From assembly GCA_037179515.1 (NCBI GenBank), contig JAXCGZ010009460.1:52501-116500 (forward strand): a stretch of 64,000 bases of DNA. The letters run 5' to 3'. This DNA comes from Halocaridina rubra. Taxonomy: Eukaryota > Arthropoda > Malacostraca > Decapoda > Atyidae. The position numbers and the translations under genes are program-made. Shown here in pieces: positions 48,249-62,202 of this stretch (within the stretch, counting starts at the first letter, position 1; the number at the start of each line of letters is the position of its first letter). The notes under the pieces are model-generated. The model was given only the letters and a program-made list of their open reading frames with translations. It had not been told where the DNA came from and did no database searches.

Positions 48249-48708
48249 AGTACTGTAAAATATTGTAAAAAGATTACCTCTTTCCTCCTCGTATACCTAA
48301 ACACGTGGTCTTTATTTTAGGATACTTAAATAGGTGTTTAGACAGTGCTTAACTCTTCGTGAATACATCTATTTAGTTCCATCCAGCCTAAGGCTGCATT
48401 TTATACATTGACATGCATGCATACTCTGTAATATATAATTAATATACCAATTTTTGTTCTATGAGTTAATGAGAATTAATAGAATACGGCTTTTCTGGGA
48501 CAAGGGTGTATCGTATCAAAATCTTCTTGCACTCGATAGTTATATATCTATGATTCTGTTAGAAATATTCAGACCTTCATTGTAATGGATATATCTTTCT
48601 AGAAAGTAATTCACCTACCATCTTTATCTTGCTACTTGCTCATACTTACACGCGGGGCCTCCTCTACCAGAGTTCAGAGAGAAGAGTTTTATAAATGCTA
48701 AAATACAC

Positions 48709-48796
<88 letters not shown>
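48709..48796. repeat. (CT)n, interrupted
   Basis: CT repeat with several CCT slips. Confidence 0.97.
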
Positions 48797-48799
<3 letters not shown>

Positions 48800-48809
48800 G
48801 CTTTTGATG

Positions 48810-48925
48810 TAGTTCTCGCGAAGTTTATGAAAGAGCTAAGATATGTGAAAATGGGTATGAATAGGTTTTCTAGTTAAGGGGTGTGCGCTTTGACTCGGTT
48901 ACCCCTTTACAAAGGGGATATAGAT
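48810..48925 (+). repeat. Dispersed repeat, family C (copy 4)
   Basis: AAAGAGCTAAGATATGTG, GTGTGCGCTTTGACTCGGTT and ACCCCTTTACAAAGGGGATA. Related to 8.5-, 24.3- and 37.3-kb blocks. Confidence 0.55.
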
Positions 48926-49319
48926 GTGCTTAGGATAATTTTTCTAAGTGTTACTTAGTTATTTATATTTATTACTCTTCGCCCTTGGTATTTATAGTTA
49001 TATATTCATGTAAAGATAGAATTAATCATTAAACTCTGGTTTTGGTATTAAGATACGAGACGAAAATGCGCTTATTTTTATGTCGTGAGTGCCGTAGTGA
49101 GCAACTAAAAAGGATAAAGAGTAGGGGGACTGACAATTCCACTTTTCTTCACTTTTTTCATGTCGCTATCCAACTGCAGTAAGAGGTGAGGGAGGGCAGG
49201 GCATAAACGATGCTACCTCCCTTCCTAATTTTAGAGTGATCACCCTCCTGGTTTCATTAGGATATGACGCCTTGTTTGATAAAGATATTACTATCAATAT
49301 TTAATTATCATCAGTATTG

Positions 49320-49321
<2 letters not shown>

Positions 49322-49384
<63 letters not shown>

Positions 49385-49409
49385 TTTTTTTTTTTTTTTT
49401 TTTTTTTTA

Positions 49410-49446
<37 letters not shown>

Positions 49447-49455
49447 GCTGCTGCT
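49322..49455. repeat. (AT)n-T-run-(ACT)n compound repeat
   Basis: AT 49322-49382, T26 run, then ACT/GCT triplets to about 49455. A GCAGCAGCAGTAGTAG run close by (about 49474) is inverse to it. Confidence 0.95.
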
Positions 49456-49849
49456 GTTAGAATATATTCTTACAGCAGCAGCAGTAGTAGATCTTGGATA
49501 TGAAGGCAGCACTGACCAGAAACTTTAGGAAGACGCGCATTTTACAGTTTATATGGTGTGTCCTTGATAAATTTCACTTTGAATACTTCAGATGATGAGC
49601 TGGACTATGTTCTTCAGATAGGATATAAGCCACAGTGAAAATTTAGAAGGTAGAAGAGGCAAAACGTCATTGTTGTACCCATAACCCCTCACTGTAGTTT
49701 GGTCCAGACCTGTATACCTTTCTTAGGCCACACCAGTTCGGAATTAAATCCTGGAAACTGGACCTTTGTCAACCGGGAAAGGTTAAATAGCCGAAGAGTA
49801 GGACACTTACAGATTATGTGCCAAGTAAAACGCCTTGCTTGCATTGACC

Positions 49850-51179
<1,330 letters not shown>

Positions 51180-51800
51180 AATGTTATTAACGGCGCACAT
51201 GGACCATAACCGCGCTCAATCAGCGTGTTTATGATGAAACGATAAGGTGCGTTGTTAAAGTCGAATGGCCCTTTCATCTTCGGCCGTTTTTCCTATTTAA
51301 TATCTAAGGGGATTTGAATCTTAATGACGCCTGGCTTTGTAGTCCCTGGTTGCACCTACTCTCCGGAAGAGGTCAGCAGTTATACACAGAGCAACTCGAT
51401 GTGGAATTATACATTTTATCTATAATTGGGGAGCCGGTCATTAAGGACGATTTGGGTATAATTTGGCCTGCAATCAAGCAGCAGCTACACTTTTCTAAAC
51501 CCTCTCCCTGGGTTCTCCTTCCTCTCCCCTCTCCCTTCTGCTATGCCTCTCCTCCTTCCTTCCCTTCCTCCTGCCGCCTCCTCGGAAGGGCTTCCTCTCT
51601 AACCCACGACATTCATCATCACAATTTTGGGCTTAATGATGATACTTTGATCTCTCATCATGAAGGATAATGACGGCCAATGCTCACCCACGTATATCCT
51701 TTCGACCAGGTAACACCCCTTCGGACATAAGAATGTTTTTGAGTCGTCGTCATGCTAGTAAAAGAATGTGCGCACCCTCGTGAGCTCCCTCTCTCTGGTG
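51180..51800. other. Non-repetitive, GC-richer stretch
   Basis: It contains AACGGCGCACATGGACCATA, AAAGTCGAATGGCCCTTTCA and CTTCGGCCGTTTTTCC, then a C/T-rich segment (51480-51600). A 118-codon frame at 51314-51670 has no motif and ends in low-complexity Pro/Ser. I do not call it a gene. Together with 20.8-21.2 and 39.1-39.5 kb it is among the few parts of the window free of recognisable repeats. Confidence 0.3.
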
Positions 51801-51879
51801 TACAGTGGCAAATCGTCGTCGTCGATTTTCAGAAATGATAAGATGCTTTACTGATTTACGTAAAGGACGTCGCCAAGAA

Positions 51880-53450
51880 CTGTTGTTACACGTGACAAAC
51901 TAGCTTGGCTTTTTCCCATCATCCTAATTTATATTTAAAACTTATCATTCTAAACCGAGTCATGGAAAAGGGACACCCTGATTTATATTTAAAACGTATA
52001 ATTCTGAATTGATTCGTGTTAAGGGACATCGTAATTTATATTTAAAACTTTATCATTCTGAACGGATTCATGTTAAGGGACATCCTAATTTATATTTAAA
52101 ACTTATCATTTTGAACTGATTCATATTTAAGGGACATCCTAGGTCGATTCATATTAATGGACATCGTAACTTATATTTAAAACTAATCATTCTGAACTTA
52201 TTCATGTACAGGGACATCCTAACTTATATTTAAAACATATCATTTTGAACTGATTCATGTTAAAGGACATCCTAATTTAATTTAAAACTTATCTTTCTGA
52301 ACTGATACATGTAAAGGGACATCCTAACATATTTAGGACTTATCATTCTGAACTGATGTATGTGACTGGACATCACCCTTGACTGTTTTTATATTTGACC
52401 AACTTGGTCGATCTTTCTTATCATCCTAATTTTGGAATAAAACTTAAATCCTAAACTGATTTATGTAGAGAACTTCACCTGTTTCTGTTGTAATAGCTTG
52501 GTATATTCGTATTGAAATTTAGTCATGTATAAAACCTGTCACTTTAGACTGGCTTAAGTAGAAGATATAATCTTTATCTGTTCTCATACAAAACACCTTG
52601 ATTGATCTTTTCTTATCCTCCAAATTTATATATAAAACTTACAATTCTAAACTGATTTATGTCAGGGACATCACCAGTGACTCTTATTGTACTCGACAAC
52701 TGAGTTAGCTTTTCTTATCATCCTAATCTATATATGTGTGTAGAGATTTGTAGCTCGGGGATTGGTCGGTGCAGCAACTGCTTCCCATCCACCTCGAGAC
52801 TCTGGAACTCTCTTCCTCTTGTCTTTCCTAATTCTTTTAATCTATCTTTCTTCAAAAAGCGTATCTATCATCATCTCAGGGCATACTCCTGCCATATCTC
52901 TAGGTCCTCAATACGTCAACTATTTTTTCTGCCTTGTCCTTTAGCGTCTACTTTTTCTTTCATCTTCATGTTTCATTAGAGCCCGGGCCTGATGATGGTA
53001 GTTTCTTGCCTGTCCTGGTGTCTCTCTTAATAAACTTTACATAATTTTTCATTATAAAGTGACGTATGTAAACAAACACCTTCTATTGTTATATAAACTA
53101 AACTTGTTGGCTTTTTATTATTAAATATAGTATTTCTAAATCTAAACTGGTCTAGTTAAAGGCTATGACCTATTTCTGTTTTTAAGGCTTTTTCTTATCA
53201 TAATTTATATATGAAACCTATCATTCTGAACTGGTTCATGTAGAGAACTTCACCTTTTTCTCTTTTGGCTTTTTCTGATCACACTGAATTTATTCATAAA
53301 TCGTATTATTCTAAAGTGGTGTTCTGTAGATGACGTCACCCATTTCTGTTGTTCTGCATGACAACAGGGTTGTCTTCTATTATCTTTGTAATTTATATAT
53401 AAAACTTATTCTAAATTTATTTACGCAATGGACATTATAATTTAATGTAC
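51880..53450. repeat. About 53-bp satellite and its longer diverged relatives
   Basis: GGGACATCCTAATTTATATT with TAAAACTTATCATTCTGAAC repeats with starts near 51970, 52023, 52078, 52131, 52158 (shortened unit), 52211, 52264 and 52316. On both sides (51880-51970 and 52380-53450) the same words alternate with GTTGTACTCGACAACT/GGCTTTTCTTATCATC-type segments, suggesting an older unit of roughly 110-130 bp from which the 53-bp unit was carved. A LINE tail interrupts it at about 52740-53040. Confidence 0.85.
52740..53040 (+). pseudogene. Jockey-type LINE C-terminus and 3' UTR
   Basis: STSRLWNSLPLVFPNSFNLS then FFKKRIYHHL is the LWNSLP...FK signature that ends jockey-superfamily ORF2 proteins. A 3' UTR follows with CTGCCTTGTCCTTTAGCGTC, GAGCCCGGGCCTGATGATGG and CTGGTGTCTCTCTTAATAAA. 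It links the shared tail to an actual coding region. 5'-truncated and inserted in the satellite. Confidence 0.82.
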
Positions 53451-53567
53451 GTTACGGCGGTTCCCTCTTGGGTACAGAACATGATGTACAATATTTAAAT
53501 GAGTGAATAATTTAAAAAAAGTAAACAAATAAATAGATTATTACTTAGGTTATAAAAAGAAAATATT

Positions 53568-53600
<33 letters not shown>

Positions 53601-53703
53601 GCTGATCAAACTGCAGAAATATACATACGCATGTCCAGTACTTTGTCAGGGACTTTGGAAAATAATTTATACTTTTATGTATGTATGTGTGTGCGTGTGT
53701 GAA

Positions 53704-53735
<32 letters not shown>

Positions 53736-54059
53736 TATTATTATTATTATTTATTAACGAAATTTAATGTATTTATGCACTGTGTAACCATAAAGCTGAT
53801 TCCCAAGGAAACTCCAGTTTATATTGCATGACATTTTGACCTCAGGTTCTGGTCAAAGGACATATTGGACCCTGTAAGTTTATTTTTTTATTCTTAAAAT
53901 ATGTCTTCGCATAATTTCAGCGTTTTTAACCTTACTTACCGTAACTTTGGTTGAAATGAAGAAACAAATATTTTTTTATTCTTCAGTTGAAAGTTGCTTT
54001 TTTGTAGTTGAATAATAATACTCTGCCTTTAGCAGAAGGGATTTTTTGCTTCCTTTAGA
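53451..54059. other. Gene-free stretch with TAA/ATT arrays
   Basis: TAA repeat at about 53572-53600 and ATT repeats at about 53707-53753. Nothing else. Confidence 0.6.
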
Positions 54060-54165
54060 CCTTTAGTGGTGCAGTCTGTTATTCCCTTGAGTGCATTGAT
54101 ATCTTGACCTTGTGTTTGAAGTTCGAATCCTGGTCAGGGACAGTCATATTTCCAAGCTTCGGATT
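54055..54165 (+). mobile_element. tRNA-like SINE relic
   Basis: ACCTTTAGTGGTGCAGTCTG is A-box-like and GAAGTTCGAATCCTGGTCAG has a near-ideal B-box. The segment between does not fold as a clear tRNA. A SINE head or tRNA pseudogene. Confidence 0.45.
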
Positions 54166-55149
54166 TTTTATTTAATATTTTTATTTTTTTTTATTTGTCA
54201 TTGTTAGTATTTTTTCTTCTCTTTTATTGTACTATATTTCGTCGATTGTAAATTTTATTTTCATGTTATATTATTCTTCATTATTTTATAATATTTCTTA
54301 TATGATGTTGAAACTACTGAGTCAGCATTTTTTTTTTTGTAAGAATCTCATGAAATCGTCCTACATTTCTATATTATTTTTTTTTCTTCGCCCTTAAGAG
54401 ACTTCCTATTGTTCTTCCATTTAAGGATAAGATGACGGGCATTCTCATGTGCAGAAAATAAACATTTATATTTTATTTTTTGCTTTTACCATTTGCAGGT
54501 TTAGACCCCAGCCTTGAGAAACCCAGAGGATCGCGTGATGCCTCTGTGCCCGGCACTTTTATTTATTGATGCCAGCTCTCTCGATATGCCGAAGGTAACC
54601 AAAATGTTTTTAAATGTGTCTTCTGATATAAGAGCAATGATGACTCCCCTTACTCTGTTATCACTCTTGGCAAGAGCTGTAATAAGCATTTTAATTCTTC
54701 TTCTTAATTCCTACTCGCTTAATGTGGCGGCTTTTATCTGGGATTAGATTTCGGTTTATATCTTCAGTGGGGTAAAAAAATAAAAATTTACTTGCCGTGC
54801 TTGTGTTTGTTAGAAAGATTCGCTCTTTCGATTGGCGTTTGAAGAATGGAAAGGATTAGTTTTAGTATTTAGAGAGTGTAATTAGAATTAGATTTTTATA
54901 GTGTTGAGTGTGGTGTACTGTATATTTGAGCTCTAGATTCGACTGGCGTTTAAAGAATGTGAATGATATCATTTGAGTTTAGTAAATGGAATTTGAATTT
55001 ATAAATTATGAAATTGTCTAAGAACTGTTTACTGTATACACAAACACTTTATGAAAGAGTTGTTTAAGAAAAGCGATTTCTTTATTTATTTAAAGTCTAT
55101 ATGAAGTTTAACGCATGGAATTTTGCTATTGTCGGTGATTTTTAGCCTA
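54166..55149. other. Gene-free AT-rich stretch
   Basis: Two overlapping frames (54501-54689 minus, 54514-54747 plus) have ordinary composition but no recognised motif. A segment bounded by TTTGCAG and GGTAAC (54500-54593) could mimic an exon. GATTCGACTGGCGTTTAAAGA and TTTCGATTGGCGTTTGAAGA (54935, 54826) form a diverged direct repeat about 110 bp apart. Confidence 0.4.
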
Positions 55150-55325
55150 GGAGGGGGCAAGAATACTTCCTCCGTGTTCCCCTGCGTATCGAAAAAGTCC
55201 ACTCAACAGGGCGGAGTGAGGGGACTGGGAATCCGCTCCTCTGTATTTACTTCTCACAAAGAGTCAAAGTATTTTCTTTGACTCTGTCACCCCCCTTATA
55301 AGGGGGAATATGGCTTTGGTATATG
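55150..55325 (+). repeat. Dispersed repeat, family B (copy 5)
   Basis: GAGGGGGCAAGAATACTTCC, GCGGAGTGAGGGGACTGGGA, TTTGACTCTGTCACCCCCCT and TATAAGGGGGAATATGGC. Confidence 0.87.
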
Positions 55326-55370
55326 GATGGATGTACTGAAGAATTATATCTGTCCCGGTCAGTGTGTGTG

Positions 55371-55680
<310 letters not shown>

Positions 55681-56083
55681 TCACGTTTTTTCAGCCCCAT
55701 TATCTCTAACGAAGGCCAGTATACAATAAACATTATTATATTAGAATAACAGGGTGTGTAGGGTCAATGATTATATTCATGCTGTTTACAGTGCTGATCA
55801 GCTGTTCAGGGCCTGGTGCATGTCGATAAAATATTAATATAATAAATATTTAGAATCATAAAATTAAAGGTTTAGCAGGTTTTATGACAGGAAAAAATTA
55901 AAATATATATAAAAACCAAATAGTATAAAGATTAAAATGCTGATGGGGAAACTTGCCTCATAAAAGTGATAAGTAAATAATATATACATCAGCAAAAATT
56001 ACATATATATTACTGACAAAAATTATCGGTATATAATGTATAAATGAATAAATATTTTGAGTAATTTTTTTTTCATCTATTAA

Positions 56084-56200
56084 GAATTGTTATAGTAATA
56101 ATAATTATTATAAGAGTATTGACTACTAGTAATAATAATTATTACAATGATATTGATAATATTAATAATAATTATTACAATGATATTAATAATAATTATA

Positions 56201-56235
<35 letters not shown>
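56084..56235. repeat. (TTA/ATT)n degenerate array
   Basis: AATAATAATTATTACAATGA duplicated, then (ATT)n at about 56200-56235. Confidence 0.9.
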
Positions 56236-56236
<1 letters not shown>

Positions 56237-56345
56237 GGAATCCCCTCCTCTGTATTTTCTTCCCACAAAGCGTCAAGGTATTTTGATTTGACTCAGCCAC
56301 CCCCCTTATAAGGGAGAATATGGCTTTTGTATAGAGATTGATATA
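56236..56345 (+). repeat. Dispersed repeat, family B (copy 6), 5'-truncated in (ATT)n
   Basis: Starts at GGAATCCCCTCCTCTG directly after (ATT)n, keeps TTGACTCAGCCACCCCCCTT and AAGGGAGAATATGGC, and is followed by TTATTATTATTAATAG. 5' truncation and a simple-repeat target on both sides suggest retrotransposition. Confidence 0.85.
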
Positions 56346-56429
56346 ATTATTATTATTAATAGTAGTAGTACTAATAATAGTAGTATTGTTGTTGTTGTTG
56401 ATGTTATTTGTCTTCAAATAATATACCTA

Positions 56430-56720
56430 TCTGATCGGGACTCGAACCTAGGACCTGTAGAAAAAAATCCATAACTTAGTGCACTGGGCCACAGAGGTGT
56501 AAAGGAGGGAGAGCTGAAGCTTCTACTGACGCCACTTCCCCTCCCAACCCACCAGTGATCAGCACACATTTAATTTTCCTCCTCAATACCCAAGGTTAAC
56601 TAGTTGGTAGAACAAATACAACATAATTACTCATTTATCTTCATATATTCAACCTCCCTTGTCGGGACTCGAACTTGGGACATCTAGAACAGAAACCCAC
56701 AGCTTACGTAAAGATAATAA
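56430..56720 (-). mobile_element. Two tRNA-like SINE heads, family I
   Basis: CGGGACTCGAACCTAGGACC with CTTAGTGCACTGGGCCACAG (56438-56500) is the complement of a B-box and A-box pair at tRNA spacing. CGGGACTCGAACTTGGGACA (about 56662) is a second, shorter copy. Each follows CTATCTGAT or CCTCCCTTGT-type sequence. Confidence 0.5.
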
Positions 56721-56956
56721 TATCTTACAATCTTTATACAATATTTAGACTCACTCCCAGATGACTGAATAACAAAGAACTTGAATAGATATAAAATTGC
56801 AATTGAAAATTTTTTGCGTATGTTTATTAAAAAAAAAGAAGCTCGTAATTGAAAAGAGATCAAGAATTAATTTAGGATTTTTCATATTTTTGTATTCAGA
56901 CTTGATGTCATATTCCGCATTACCTAGCAGGGTAGCCAAAACGGTATTAAGTACTT

Positions 56957-57115
56957 TTATGATTGTGACACCAGAACGGGCCAAAGAAAAAAAAATTGCC
57001 CTCGTCGGGCCTGGGTACGAAGAAACCATAATGTAAAGAGAAACAGAGATAGGAAGTGTTGTGACTAGTCAGTTGTGAATGGATGATAAAAGATGTGTAA
57101 CAAATATCCAAGTGA
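56957..57115 (-). mobile_element. Jockey-type LINE 3' end
   Basis: Reversed: ATGATTGTGACACCAGAACG, TCGTCGGGCCTGGGTACGAA, AAAGAGAAACAGAGATAGGA and AAAAGATGTGTAACAAATAT. Confidence 0.78.
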
Positions 57116-57415
57116 GGCTATTTATCTACAGTTTTTTTTTTCTTAAGCAAGGAAGTAATTGCAGGGAAAGTGGCCAGTTTTGTCTCCACCCCCACTCCCC
57201 TCCATTATTGTAATGAAAATTCGAAGGTAGTAATTTATACCTCTTGACTTTTTTGTGGCTCGAAAATTACATTTTTGTCACTAAGATCCTTAAAATCTGC
57301 TCACTACAAGTCATGAAGGATTTATTGTGTGTGCAAACTTGGATATGAAAATAATTTCATTTTCATGGATACCTTCTCATGTTGGACTAGGTGGTTATGA
57401 AAAGGACGACAAATT

Positions 57416-57419
<4 letters not shown>

Positions 57420-57467
<48 letters not shown>
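57420..57467. repeat. Poly(A) run, 48 bp
   Basis: Uninterrupted A run. No SINE or LINE tail was recognised before it. It may be an expanded homopolymer. Confidence 0.97.
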
Positions 57468-57470
<3 letters not shown>

Positions 57471-57572
57471 TGAAGAATCAGTATCTCAATCCATTTTCGC
57501 CCTTTTTCAGTTGAAAATGATAGTTAAAAAGGAAATTCATTCACAAAACTACAATAGTTTTTTTCATCCATT

Positions 57573-57713
57573 ATTATTATTATTATTATTATTAAGATTT
57601 TATTCAGAGTTACAGTCAGGTTTGGCACGCATCAGATTTGGTTTTAGGAAAATGTGGGAGATTAATTATGAAAACCATGGAAAGAACTCCCAGAATATTC
57701 TAAATGTATGTTA

Positions 57714-57759
<46 letters not shown>
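57573..57759. repeat. (ATT)n and (AAT)n arrays
   Basis: ATT at about 57571-57594 and AAT at about 57715-57759. Confidence 0.95.
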
Positions 57760-57958
57760 TTTGCTTCCTTTTCACAAGTCATGTTTGTAGCTACTAGAGA
57801 TACCAGTAATAAATAAACGCACAAACGAACAAGACTCAGTTTATAGTCATATATGTGTATAACTGAGTGTGTATGTGTGTGTAAAATATCTGACTTGATA
57901 CTTAATGACTTAGTCTTCTTGTGTTGCCATCAGAATTTGGTTACGATTCTCAGTGATG

Positions 57959-59029
<1,071 letters not shown>

Positions 59030-60050
59030 TTGTTCCTTTGCTGAACTGGAGGATAGTATATCATTGATTCACTAGAGATATTTCTTCTAAAAAGAGGGTT
59101 ATTCCCAATTTCACCTGAATGAGTAATATATCTTTTTCTAATAGAGGCGTTCTTTCAGTCTAGAGAGAACGTTATTCCAAATAACAGTGAAAATGAGTAA
59201 AATACCTCATTCTTCGGAGGCGTTCCTTCTCTCTAAAAAGTTATTTCACAATATCACCGGAATAAGTAATATATCTCATTCTACTGGAGGTGTTTTTTCT
59301 CTCTAAAGAGTAGTTTTATTTGCAATTTCACTGGAATGAGTAAAATATTTCAGTAACTTAAGGCGTTCCTTCTCTATAAAGAAAAGGTGATTTCTAGTTT
59401 CATCGAAATATGTAAAATATCTCATTCTACTGGAGGCGTTCCTGCTCTCTACATAGAAGGTAATTTCCAATTCACTGGAATGAGTAAAATATCTCATTCA
59501 AATGGAAGCGTCCCTCCTTTCAAAAGAGAAGGTTATCTCATGAAATTATTACTGGAGACATTCATTCTCTTCTTCGTCTACATCTTTTCCCACTTTTATC
59601 TGGGATCGATGTTTCTACATTCATTCTCTATGAAGAGGATATTCCCAGTTTCCCTTGAATGAGAAAAATACATCATTCTACCCCAGGCTTTAGATTACTC
59701 ACGAATTCATAGAAATGGGTAAATATCTCATTTCACTGGATGCGTTCCTTCTTTTTGAATAGAAAGTTAATACTAATTTCGCCGGATTCACGTAAAATCT
59801 GTCACTGGACTGGGGGACGTTCCTGCTCTGTAAAGAAAGATTCCCAGTTGCACTGGAATGAGTTAAATACCTCAACTTGCTGGAGGCATGCCTAGTTTCA
59901 CTCCAATGAGTGAAATATCTCATTCTACTGAAGTCGTTCTTTCCCTCTTAGGAAGAGGTTATGAACAATTTCCCCGGGATGAGCAAAATAGTTCATTCCA
60001 CAGCCGAACTGTTTTCCCTCTCAAGAAGTGGTTAGCTCCAATTTCACCGG
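59030..60050. repeat. About 72-bp degenerate tandem array
   Basis: AATGAGTAAAATATCTCATT, CTACTGGAGGCGTTCCTTCT and AATTTCACTGG recur. GAGGCG-type words lie near 59145, 59217, 59287, 59360, 59433 and 59505, then more irregularly to about 60050. Contains a 46-bp LINE insertion. Reverse-strand frames such as MRYFTHSSE arise from the unit. Confidence 0.9.
59571..59616 (-). mobile_element. 46-bp RTE LINE insertion with 13-bp target duplication
   Basis: TCTTCGTCTACATCTTTTCC then CACTTTTATCTGGGATCGAT and GTTTCT match the 3' end of the 30.2-kb RTE copy (30190-30237). ACATTCATTCTCT flanks it perfectly at 59558-59570 and 59617-59629, and the satellite resumes afterwards. Confidence 0.9.
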
Positions 60051-60833
60051 ATAGAATAAAATATTCTTTTGGGGGAAAAGGCACTGCGCATTTTCTCTTT
60101 TCTGGATCATAATGGACAAGGAAAAGGAGGATGAGGGAGGGGGAAAGAGAGTGTAGGGGCGAGGGGTGGTTACTTCTCTTACATTATGCAAATGAGGTGG
60201 TTTAACCTTTAACACAACATGCTTGAAACTGGTTGCCAGAGATGTCTCGGTGAGTGTTTGAGTAATTATAGCAAATTATCATAAGGCTGGGTCTAACTTA
60301 AGCTGGAAATGGTCCCCCTTCTACACTCACACAACCCAATCCCATCCCACGAACCTACCATTGCCCTATGCAGCCTCCCATGCCATGACTGTTGTGGGTG
60401 GTGGGAGGAGGAGTCTTGGATCGGCCAAAAAATGGGAACAAAGCATGGGTAGATTTAGCATAATTTCTGCGATCGTGAAATGCATCGAGGAGGGCCTTTT
60501 TTTATGTTTTTTTTTTTTAAGAGAAAATATTTTTTTATTTTTCCTTAATTATCCTTGACTATTTTTGTTCCTTTTGTTACCTAAACTTAAAATTATAAAA
60601 CCATTCCTGCGATGATAATAATAATAATAATGATAATAATAATAATAATAATAATAATAATCACATAATACTACCACTGCTATTACTACCACTATAATTT
60701 ACTGTGTTCTTCTTCTACGTCATAAGCTAATTTTTAAGCATTTATTCATCACTAACATGATGAATAAATGAATTTAGTTTTTTTAAAGGACTTTGGTATT
60801 TAACACATAGACTTTCTTATATATATTTATATA

Positions 60834-60837
<4 letters not shown>
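60051..60837. other. Gene-free stretch
   Basis: A purine-rich segment (60118-60165), GTGGGTGGTGGGAGGAGG near 60394, and TAA arrays at about 60616-60660. No gene. Confidence 0.5.

Positions 60838-60909
<72 letters not shown>
60838..60909. repeat. (AT)n-(GT)n at LINE 3' side
   Basis: About 50 bp AT and 22 bp GT directly before a reversed CR1-like tail. Confidence 0.97.
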
Positions 60910-61005
60910 ATTACCTAATTGTGATTACCTAATTGTGTTTACGGGAAAGAGCCCAAAGCTCGTATCTTCCCGTCTCCTGATCGGTTCCATTTTATACTTA
61001 GTGAT
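60910..61005 (-). mobile_element. CR1-like LINE 3' terminus inside (AC/GT)n
   Basis: Reverse complement of the 3' UTR at about 15385-15472: GTTTACGGGAAAGAGCCCAA, GCTCGTATCTTCCCGTCTCC and ACTTAGTGATAC. The terminal unit ATTACCTAATTGTG is present twice, a short terminal repeat as often found at CR1 ends. GT repeats lie on both sides (60888-60909 and about 61013-61026). Confidence 0.9.
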
Positions 61006-61041
61006 ACATTATGTGTGTGTGTGTGTACGAATTCATGACAC

Positions 61042-61151
<110 letters not shown>

Positions 61152-61339
61152 GAATTCCAGAAAAAATGCTTGAAGTAATGTATATGAATATTATGATTAT
61201 AAAACGATAATGGACGAGAAAAAACTTAAGCACCCGCAAGTCCATAAGCATCTCATTTTCTGACCTAACTCATTTACTGCTGTAGGAAGAAACTGTATAT
61301 TCGTGTATGGTTGCATTACAAATACAAAAGAAAAATACA

Positions 61340-61430
61340 CCAATCAGTTCACTAATACGCCGGAGGGTTAATTAAAGCTACTACCACTACTCCAATGGAG
61401 ATGAATAGTGCCACAAAACGGCAAATAACA
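61340..61430 (+). mobile_element. SINE-E tail fragment
   Basis: CCAATGGAGATGAATAGTGC and CACAAAACGGCAAATAACAG resemble the tail of the 32.9-kb SINE-E just before its minisatellite. Here the tail is not expanded. Confidence 0.5.
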
Positions 61431-62035
61431 GTGAAAATGAAGCTTATGGAAATAATATATAACATAGAGAAATAGTTGAAATAGAAGTTAAATTTACAAT
61501 CAACGCTTGGAAAAGGATTATCTACATGTGAAATCAGATAAGAATATCAGAACAAAAAATAGTCAAGAATATATACCCAGAACAGTATATGCATTTTGTT
61601 TTATTACTCCAACAATTTCTAAAAATATATTTATCTGATATCACACCTTTCTTGTAATCCTTTTAATTATATCATCTATGAATTTCGTTTCTAATTTTAA
61701 CATTTTTCATATGGAAAAATATTTCCTTAGTGTCGTGTTTATAGTCTATATCTATATGCAATGGCTCCATTTTCCCTTGTAAAGTGATGGCCGAGCCAAG
61801 GAGCTCACATTCACCACAAGCCAAGAAGCTCCTCGATTCCTCCTATTTATAGTAAATTCCTTGATAGCCATGTCGACTCAGCTGACTGTACACACCTTAG
61901 TTGTGTGGAGTCAGTAGAGAAGCAGTATCTTCACTAGCTTGGGCTATGGTATGGACAGAAATAGCCATGCTGCATGTATACCAAACCATGTCTTTAGGCT
62001 CTTGTCTAGCAGATTTCTTTCACTCACTGTACAGG
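61431..62035. other. Gene-free stretch
   Basis: AT-rich to 61760, then more complex sequence (GTGATGGCCGAGCCAAGGAG, AGCCAAGAAGCTCCTCGATT). No ORF of interest. Confidence 0.5.
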
Positions 62036-62202
62036 GTATGAGTTAGAGAGAGGTCGGCTACGAAGAAAAACTGAAACACTGTGGCGCCCAGAGCTTTCAC
62101 ACTCTGTTGCTCTAAAGATGGACCCAAATACAGTCTGAAAGCTCTCAGCGACTTTGTCGTTTCATTTTTCCTTCGTAGGCGACCTCTTTTCAACTCATAT
62201 TC
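62036..62202. repeat. Foldback (inverted-repeat) element
   Basis: Left arm GTATGAGTTAGAGAGAGGTC and GGCTACGAAGAAAAACTGAA pairs with right arm TTCATTTTTCCTTCGTAGGC and GACCTCTTTTCAACTCATAT. The inner parts (CAGAGCTTTCACACTCTGT and ACAGTCTGAAAGCTCTC) are also inverse, so nearly the whole 167 bp is palindromic. Probably a MITE. Confidence 0.78.

Noticed and set aside
51314..51670. 118-codon ORF in a GC-richer stretch
   Set aside because: No known domain and a low-complexity Pro/Ser C-terminal part; kept only as an unassigned region.
54500..54593. Possible exon between TTTGCAG and GGTAAC
   Set aside because: Splice-like words are common by chance; no recognisable protein, no neighbouring exon, and both strands are partly open.
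56438..56510. A functional tRNA gene on the minus strand
   Set aside because: Box-like motifs are present, but I could not form a convincing acceptor or anticodon stem, and a second partial copy nearby points to a SINE.
57420..57467. Poly(A) tail of a processed pseudogene
   Set aside because: No gene-like or retroposon-like sequence upstream and no flanking duplication seen.
59303..60112. Several 64-91-codon ORFs with repeated MRYFTHSSE-like words
   Set aside because: Products of the 72-bp satellite, present on both strands.
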